From Cephalopachus bancanus (taxonomy: Eukaryota; Chordata; Mammalia; Primates; Tarsiidae), in NCBI GenBank assembly GCA_027257055.1, contig JAPVLO010000233.1, positions 1,922,001 to 1,986,000 of the forward strand: a stretch of 64,000 nt of DNA. The letters are read 5' to 3'. A program made the position numbers and the translations under genes. Shown here in pieces: positions 57,841-64,000 of this stretch. Every line of letters starts with the position of its first letter. Within the stretch, counting starts at the first letter, position 1. The notes under the pieces were generated by a model. It was not told the DNA's origin. It saw only the letters and a program-made list of their open reading frames with translations, and did not search any database.

Positions 57841-58660
57841 TGAAAGGACAGGCCGAGAGCAGGAAATGCATTTTTTTACTCTTCTTCCTAAATCTTAATA
57901 CAATGATGAGAAAGTAGAAGCTATGCTTTTGGAGAAGTACACACTTTAAGTAAAATTAACTTTGCCGACTTTGTCTTTTCAGAAACAGACTTCCTGGTAC
58001 CAGGTATCAGAGGTATCTCATAGTGGCAATCAAGCTTGCCTAGAATAAAGGGAATTTACAAGGCCTAAGACATCATGCACTGGGCAAGAATTGTAAAAGT
58101 CATGAAACTTGTAATTGCAAAAGTTATGACAGTAAATTGGGCACTATCTACAGGAAAGCCAAGGATCCCCCGAAGCTACCCACTGGGAATGCCTAGGAGA
58201 TAAGGGGAGGTGCACCCTCCACTAGCTCTAAGGAATGTCATTCTGGAAGGTGCAGGAGAATTAGAATCCTTGTCACGCCCTTCTCTAGGAGCTATGATAT
58301 GCGGGCAGACATTGGTGGGTCTCTGTCTCACAGGATCTCCAAGACATCCACAGGTGGTTGATAAGGAAGTCACGGCAGTCAAGAGCAACATCTCCAAGAA
58401 AAGGATTTAAGCCAGGGATTGGAGGGACTACGACACCACACTCACCTAGAGTGTAGGTCCACACCCTGTCTGTGGGGGGTGAAGCTTTCTTAAATAAATC
58501 TTACCTTCTTTCACCTCTGTGTGTTGCAATTCTTTGCATTTACTCGGATCTCTGGGTTGCCAGTGCACGCCTCTGGCTTGCCGGCTGGGGTGGTGCTGCA
58601 CCTCCCTGCGCCCCTCCCCCTCTCCATACATCTCACCTTCCCTCTGTCCGTACCCTAACA
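57841..58660 (+). mobile_element. 820-bp endogenous retroviral solo LTR (copy A)
   Basis: Begins TGAAAGGACAG, ends CCCTAACA, with exact AGAAA duplications at 57836-57840 and 58661-58665. AATAAA lies at 58493-58498 before a TTTCACCTCTGTGTG region. The complement of 15874-17004 is co-linear over its full length. No internal retroviral sequence is attached. Confidence 0.93.
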
Positions 58661-58665
58661 AGAAA

Positions 58666-59499
58666 ATCATTTATCACGAAGTTTGAGTCGAATCTGCTTG
58701 CATGGGCCAAGTTACGCACATGCCCCACTGGCTGACCAGTGATTGGGGCTGAGGTAGCTCAAAGAAAGTCCGACTCAGCTCCTGCTGTGATTAAGATGGA
58801 GTGGGCCCAGAAGTTTTATTTTCATGGCTCACTCACACAGAATCAAAGACGCCCGCTCCCATCTCTGTGCTCATTTATCTTGCTCACTCTCCAGGCTGTA
58901 TTTGATCTTGGGGCAAGCACCTTTATTTTTATGTAGGGGTCCCTTGAGAGGCGTTGATGAGAGGTGTAGTGTCATTACCAGTCCATTAACTCATCAGCCA
59001 ACTCTTTGTTCTAGCAAACAAATGCAAATTCAGATTCTCGAGCACTCTTGAAAAGCATTTCTTCCTTCCTCTCTCTTTTCAGGCCCTGAGTGTACTTTCC
59101 TTTCATCAAATCACTGTTTCATCAGCATATTTTTCTGTTCTCTTTGACAGCAAGACTAGTGTTCAGAATCTCCTGGACACCAGTCACTAGTGAATGTCGA
59201 CGGTTGGTCCATGGCGTCTCACACGAGGCAGGGTGAAGAAAGGATGTGAAGAAGAGACCATTTCTGCCCTACTGGTGAAGTTTTCTGGTTGCTAAGACCA
59301 TGCACAGAAAGTGGCAGGACCAAAGATAGTTACCATCCATCTTGTCACAGGTTTGGGTTTCCAAAAGCTGGTGTCCAGAGGCTGTGTCATACTTCCGAAG
59401 AGCCCACTTGCAGTTGGGTTAACTACAGTCGCTTGGACGACAGTCTGTGGTCCTCCAGAACACCCTTCAATCTCTTCATCACCCCATCTTCCTCTTTTG
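58666..59499. other. Unique sequence
   Basis: No repeat or gene is recognised. Confidence 0.4.
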
Positions 59500-59845
59500 C
59501 CTTCTGATTTTTGAGCCTTTTCTGCCCAGGATTCTCTTTTCCCCTGACCTTTCTCTTGGTGCGTCCACATCTTATCACCCTCTTGGCTTAGCTGTCACTT
59601 CTTCCAGGAAGCCTCTTCTGACCTCTCTTGCTCCATAAAGTTCCCCCCCCATCACATTCCCGGCATCTCCACAGCCCCGCCCTGACACTAGACCCCACGG
59701 CACACTTTGACGCACTGAAGCATCACTCCCTCTAGACGGAAGCCCTGGATCAGCTCACCTGGATGGCGTGAACACCATTCTCACTGTCCTATGCCTCCCA
59801 CCTAGTGTCATGTGTTAAATAAATAAATGAAAGAATCAAATACCC
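59500..59845 (+). mobile_element. L2 3' part (sense)
   Basis: CTTCCAGGAAGCCTCTTCTG, then TAAATAAATAAATGAAAG at the end, match the L2 3' region. Diverged. Confidence 0.75.
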
Positions 59846-60004
59846 AAGGGATGCCCTGCCCCCAGACTCTGGATCCAGCTGGAAAAACAAAACCAAGACC
59901 AGGAAACGAACGGCCATGCCAGAGGCCCAAAAGGGAGCACACTGTCTTGTCTAAGAGGCTAAGCATGGAACCAAGGCGACAATCAGCTTGTCTGCTGTTG
60001 TGCA

Positions 60005-60135
60005 CAGGACACTTCAGCTCCTTGGAGCCTTGGTTTCCCCATCCATAAAGTCAGGGTGAGACTATTACCTAATTCCTAGGACTGTTGCCAGGATAAAAAG
60101 AGATAGGTTTTAAGAAAAAAGCACTTAATGAGGCC
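60005..60135 (+). mobile_element. MIR 3' part (sense)
   Basis: GAGCCTTGGTTTCCCCATCC, then GGACTGTTGCCAGGATAAAA. Confidence 0.75.
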
Positions 60136-60179
60136 TAACACACTCTACAGACATAAGGGGCAAAACTTCAGAGTGGGAC

Positions 60180-60420
60180 ATCGGGTACTGTTTGCTGATA
60201 AAATGCGAAATGGCACAAAAACCGCTACAGAGGGAAATTTGGCAGCGTCGAAATTACACACACGTCTGCCCTCTGAAGCGGCAATCCCACTTCCAGGAAT
60301 TCATTCCAAAGATAAGCTGGCAGAAGTATGAAAAGTCAAATGTGTGTAACTACTTTGAAAAGGCTAAATTTTTTAAAAAGCAGTTCCTGAAATCAAAATC
60401 AAATTGAAACACATAAATTT
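60180..60420 (+). mobile_element. Old L1/HAL1-type fragment
   Basis: AAATGGCACAAAAACCGC, GGGAAATTTGGCAGC, CCCACTTCCAGGAATTCATT match an old L1 ORF2 segment. Confidence 0.65.
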
Positions 60421-61289
60421 AATTCCTTGTCTTCTAGGTGAAGTAACCATACAGATAGGCACTATACCAGGTAACAGTAAGACACAATTATTTCATCGTA
60501 TATTTCTTGAGGGATATACTCAAAGAACAAGGACTAGAAAACACTTTTTAAAAAAATCCTAAATGGCTTTCAGTAAACATATTGTTGATGGTAGCATCGG
60601 TTTGTGTGTGCATTGTGAGATAAAGCAATTTCAACATGGAAGAAAAAAAAATGTTTAAAAAAAAAAAGCAGTGTGACTACCCCATACTTCTCAATTGAAT
60701 GTACCAGTATAAACACATGATATGTTTTATCTTAAGTAAATAAAATGGATTTTCATTCCTTCCTCTTGACCGCTGAAAAGAGAAAACTTTAGAGACTTTG
60801 AATACCATTCCCTACTAAAAAGAGCCTGGGCTTCTTGGGAAAATGGCTGATATCAGGTCTGGGGAGGAACATGTATAAAATGAACCTGGACTATCTTGTA
60901 ACATGAGAAAACAAAGACATTATCAAAGTCATGTCAGATGTCAGTTGCAAAGGCTCCCTCAGCCAATGGAATCGTCAGAGCACCCATAAGTATCCTAAAG
61001 GCAGTAGACTGAAATATATCTAATGATACTAAAAACTAGAACAAACTTTTTTAGTCACCTTTGGAGGTGTTAGAAAACCAATTAAATACTTGCAAAAAAT
61101 TGGTAAATCTGGGGGAGAAATCAAGCACTTTTCCTTTCTTGCCTAAATGATCCATATCTCTGAATAATTGATGAGGGAACTTTTTATAGATCTGTATCAG
61201 CTAATGAAAGAAGAAGAAATGATAGAATTAGCATATCACCATTCTGCAACACCCCCCCAAAAAAACTGAACGGATCCACGACCGCAATA
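60421..61289. other. AT-rich sequence, no gene
   Basis: No firm repeat identified. The AT richness suggests old L1 remnants. Confidence 0.35.
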
Positions 61290-61573
61290 AGCAATTAGTA
61301 ATTTGAAATTAAAATACAATACCATTTACATTAGCACCAAAAAGAAAAAATACTTAGATGTAATGCTAACAAAATACATATAGAATCTATGAGGAAAACT
61401 ACAAAACTCTGATAAAAGAAATCAAAGATATAATAAATAGAGACATTCTGTGTCCATGAATAAGAATAATCAATGTTATTAAGATGTCAATTCTTCCCAA
61501 CTTTATCTATAGATTCATTGCAATTTCAGTTGAAATTTCAGCAAATTATTTTGTGGATATCAAAAAGTTGATT

Positions 61574-62169
61574 TTTTTTTTTAAGAGTCAGGATCTCACT
61601 TTCCTGCCCAGGCTAGAGTGCAGTGTCATGATCACAGCTCACCACAGCCTCAACCTCTTGAACTCAGGCCATCCTGCTTCAGCTTCCTGAGTAGCTGGGA
61701 CTATAGGTGTGCACCAACACACCTGGCTGATTTTTTTTTTTTTTTTGAGTTGGAGTCTCACCCTGTCACCCAGACTGGAGTGCAGTGGCCACTCCCGGCC
61801 ACTGCAGCCTCGACCTGCTGGGCTCTGGCGATCCTTCTGCCTCAGCCTTCAAAGTAGCTGGAACTACAGGCGCGCGCTACCACACCCGGCTGAGTCTTTG
61901 ATTTATTGTAGAGATGAGGTCTCGCCAAGTTGCCCAGGCGGGTCTCGAACCTGCGGGCTTAGGCAATCCACTCACTTTGGCCTCCCAAAGCGCGGGATTA
62001 CAGGCTGAGCCACCGAGCCCAGCCCTGGCTGATTTTTAATTTTTTTTTTTGTAGAGACAAGGTCTCACTATGTTACACTGGTCTTGTATTCCTGGGCTCA
62101 AGTTATCCTCCCTCCTCAGCTTCCCAAAAACACTGAGATTAAGGGCATGAGCTACTATGTCTGGTCCTT
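61574..62169 (-). mobile_element. AluJ (reverse) split by a younger Alu
   Basis: Outer AluJ-type copy in two pieces (61574-61735 and 62024-62169). Its target duplications AAAAGTTGATT / AAAAGTTGACT (61563-61573, 62170-62180) lie in the L1. Confidence 0.9.
61736..62023 (-). mobile_element. Lineage-specific Alu (reverse) inside AluJ
   Basis: Young-family Alu. Exact target duplications CCTGGCTGATTTTT at 61722-61735 and 62024-62037. Confidence 0.95.
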
Positions 62170-62332
62170 AAAAGTTGACTTTAAAATTTTTATGGAATGA
62201 TGAAAGACCCAAAACCGCCATCAAAGTACTGAAGAAGAACATGGTCAGAAGACTGACACTACCTGACTTCCATACTTACCATAAAACCACAGTAATCAAG
62301 ACAGTGTGATATTGATAAAAAGAATAGACCAG

Positions 62333-62617
62333 CCGGGCTCGGTGGCTCAGCCTGTAATCCCGCGCCTTTGGGAGGCTGAGGTGAGTGGATTGCCTGAGCC
62401 CGCGGGTTCGAGACCCGCCTGGGCAGCGAGACCTCATCTCTACAATAAATCAAAAAATCAGCCGGGCGTGATAGCGCATGCCTGTAATTCCGGCCACTCG
62501 GAAGGCTGAGGTGGAAGGATCGCCGGAGCCCAGCAGGTCGAGGCTGCGGTGGCCGGAAGCAGCCACTGCACTCCAGTCTGGGCAACAGAGTGAGACTCCA
62601 ACTCAAAAAAAAAAAAA
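62333..62617 (+). mobile_element. Lineage-specific Alu
   Basis: Very intact young-family copy (GGCTCAGCCTGTAATCCCGC, GGGTTCGAGACCCG, GACTCCAACTCAAAA plus a pure A tail). Exact target duplications AAAAAGAATAGACCAG at 62317-62332 and 62618-62633. Confidence 0.97.
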
Positions 62618-64000
62618 AAAAAGAATAGACCAGTGAAACAGAACAGAGAGTCCAGAAATAGATTCACACAAATATAGTCAACTGGTCTTTGACAAGGGAA
62701 CAAAGGCAATTCAACAGAGAAAGGATAGTCCATTCAACAAATAATACTGAAATAACTGGGCATCCACCATGCAAAACAACAAAGCTAGAAACGGGCCTTA
62801 CATTTTTCACAAAAGCCAACTCAAAATGGATCTCAGGCTTAAATGTAAAATGCAAAATTATAAAACTCCTAGAAGATAACAGGAGAAAATATAGACAAAC
62901 TGGGTTGGGTGATGACTTTTTAGATATAACACCAAATGTATGATCCATGAAAGAAAAAATTTGATGAGTTGGATTTTATTAAAATATAAAACTTCTGCCC
63001 TGAGAAAGACATTATTAAGAGAATGAAAAGACAAGCTACAAACTGAGAAGAAATATTGCAAAGCACATGTCCAATAATGAAATTGTATCTAAAATAAACA
63101 AAGAACTCTTACAATTCAACAATAAAAAGTTTTAATGGGCAGAAGATCTGAACATCTCACCAAAGAAAACATACAAATAGCAAATAAGAATATGAAAAGA
63201 TGTCCCTGGGAGCTTATATCTTGCGGGAAATGCAAATTGAAACAGCAATTACATACCATTACACATCTATTAGTATGGCCAAAATCCAAAAAACTGACAA
63301 TACTAAATGTTGGCAAGGATGTGGAGAAAGAAAAGGAATTCTTATTCATTGCTAGTAGAAATATCAAATGGTACAGCCACTTTCAAAAATAGCTTAGTAG
63401 TCTTTAAAAAGCTAAACATATTCTTGCCAAATGATCCAACAATCATGCTCCTTAATATTTATCCAATTGAGTTGAAGACATGTTCACACAAAAATCTGCT
63501 TATAAATGTTTATAGCGGTTTAATTCAAAAACTGGAACCAACCAAGGCATATTGCTAAGCGAAAGAAGCCAGTCGGGAAAGACCATATACTGCGCGAGTC
63601 CAACTCCATGACACTCTGAAAAAGACAAAGCTATGGAGAGAGTAAAAAATTAAGTGGTTGTCAGGAGTTTGGGGTGCAGAAGTGGATGAGCAGATGGGTA
63701 TTCTGTGTGATACTGTTTTGGTGGATTTATGTCATTATGCATTTGTCAAAACCCATAGAACTGTACAAAACAGAGTGAGCCCTACCATAAACCATGGACT
63801 TTAGTTAATAAGAATGTATCAATACTGGTTCTTCAACTGCAACAAGTTGTTTGCTTGAGGCAAGATGTTAATTACAGAGAAAACTGTGTGTAGAAGGGGG
63901 TATACGGCATCTTTCTGTAGTATCCGCTCAGTTTTTTTTTTGTAAATCTAGAACTTCTCTAGAAAATAAAGCCTATTCATTTTGCAGAAAGTAGTGAACC

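Larger units (their letters stand above)
61290..63990 (+). mobile_element. Old L1 (L1M-type), 5'-truncated, with nested Alus
   Basis: The 3' half of ORF2 is recognisable (for example ATGGAATGATGAAAGACCC, CAGACTGACACTACC-like text, GGATGTGGAGAAAGAAAAGG), followed by a 3' UTR with GTCATTATGCATTTGTC and AAAATAAAGCCTATTC. Multiple stops and frameshifts leave only short frames. It is broken by an Alu nest (61574-62169) and another Alu (62333-62617). Confidence 0.88.

Overview
The window is vertebrate nuclear DNA from a primate. No protein-coding or structural RNA gene could be recognised in 64 kb. Every open frame I checked is a repeat, a low-complexity tract or unremarkable open sequence. What can be annotated is mobile-element debris, tandem repeats, one CpG-island-like block and a few repeat-free stretches that look like candidate regulatory DNA.

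Organism. About 25 Alu copies or fragments are present, so the source is a primate. None has the AluS/AluY features that dominate anthropoid genomes, and none has the strepsirrhine (lemur/galago) Alu structure. The copies are either AluJ-like or belong to a distinctive younger family. That family has GGCTCAGCCTGTAAT near the 5' end, GGTTCGAGACC as B box, ACCTCATCTCTACAATAAAT before the mid A-rich region, and a GACTCCAACTCAAAA 3' end. A lineage that split after AluJ but never had AluS points to a tarsier. This is an inference, at roughly 0.75 confidence.

Layout. 1-4545: unique DNA, an MLT1-type LTR broken by Alu monomers, and a three-armed Alu. 4546-6144: unique DNA with one candidate conserved element and a GC-rich part. 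6145-6715: a minisatellite of about 20-21 bp units. 7200-8250: L2 and MIR. 8520-13440: mostly repeat-free, with the best candidate conserved non-coding elements and a 330-codon open frame of unknown meaning. 13578-14528: a block bounded by a 19-bp direct repeat. 15874-17004: a reverse-strand LTR carrying a young Alu. 17000-23200: Alu, MIR and L2. 23690-25127: a 5'-inverted L1 carrying two young Alus. 25593-28880: Alu, MLT1/MST, L2, MER5-type, L1 and MIR. 30019-32500: Alu, a second 5'-inverted L1, and a 405-bp solo LTR inside an Alu. 32530-36552: LTR-like sequence, several L2 pieces, two L1 3' ends and an Alu. 36553-40420: mostly unique. 40430-41670: a degenerate minisatellite followed by a CpG-island-like, strongly G-rich block. 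42102-49008: MST-type LTRs (one with nested L1 and Alu), MLT1, Alus and a CA repeat. 49545-49875: a GATA/GA microsatellite. 49876-54620: mainly unique. 52296-58660: two copies of one LTR family and an 820-bp LTR with an exact 5-bp target-site duplication. 58661-64000: L2, MIR, then an old L1 of about 2.7 kb carrying an Alu-in-Alu nest and a further Alu.

Relative ages. Target-site duplications give a clear order: L2, MIR and old L1; then MLT1/MST and AluJ; then the lineage-specific LTRs, L1s and Alus. The youngest well-supported insertions are the young-family Alus and the 405-bp LTR.
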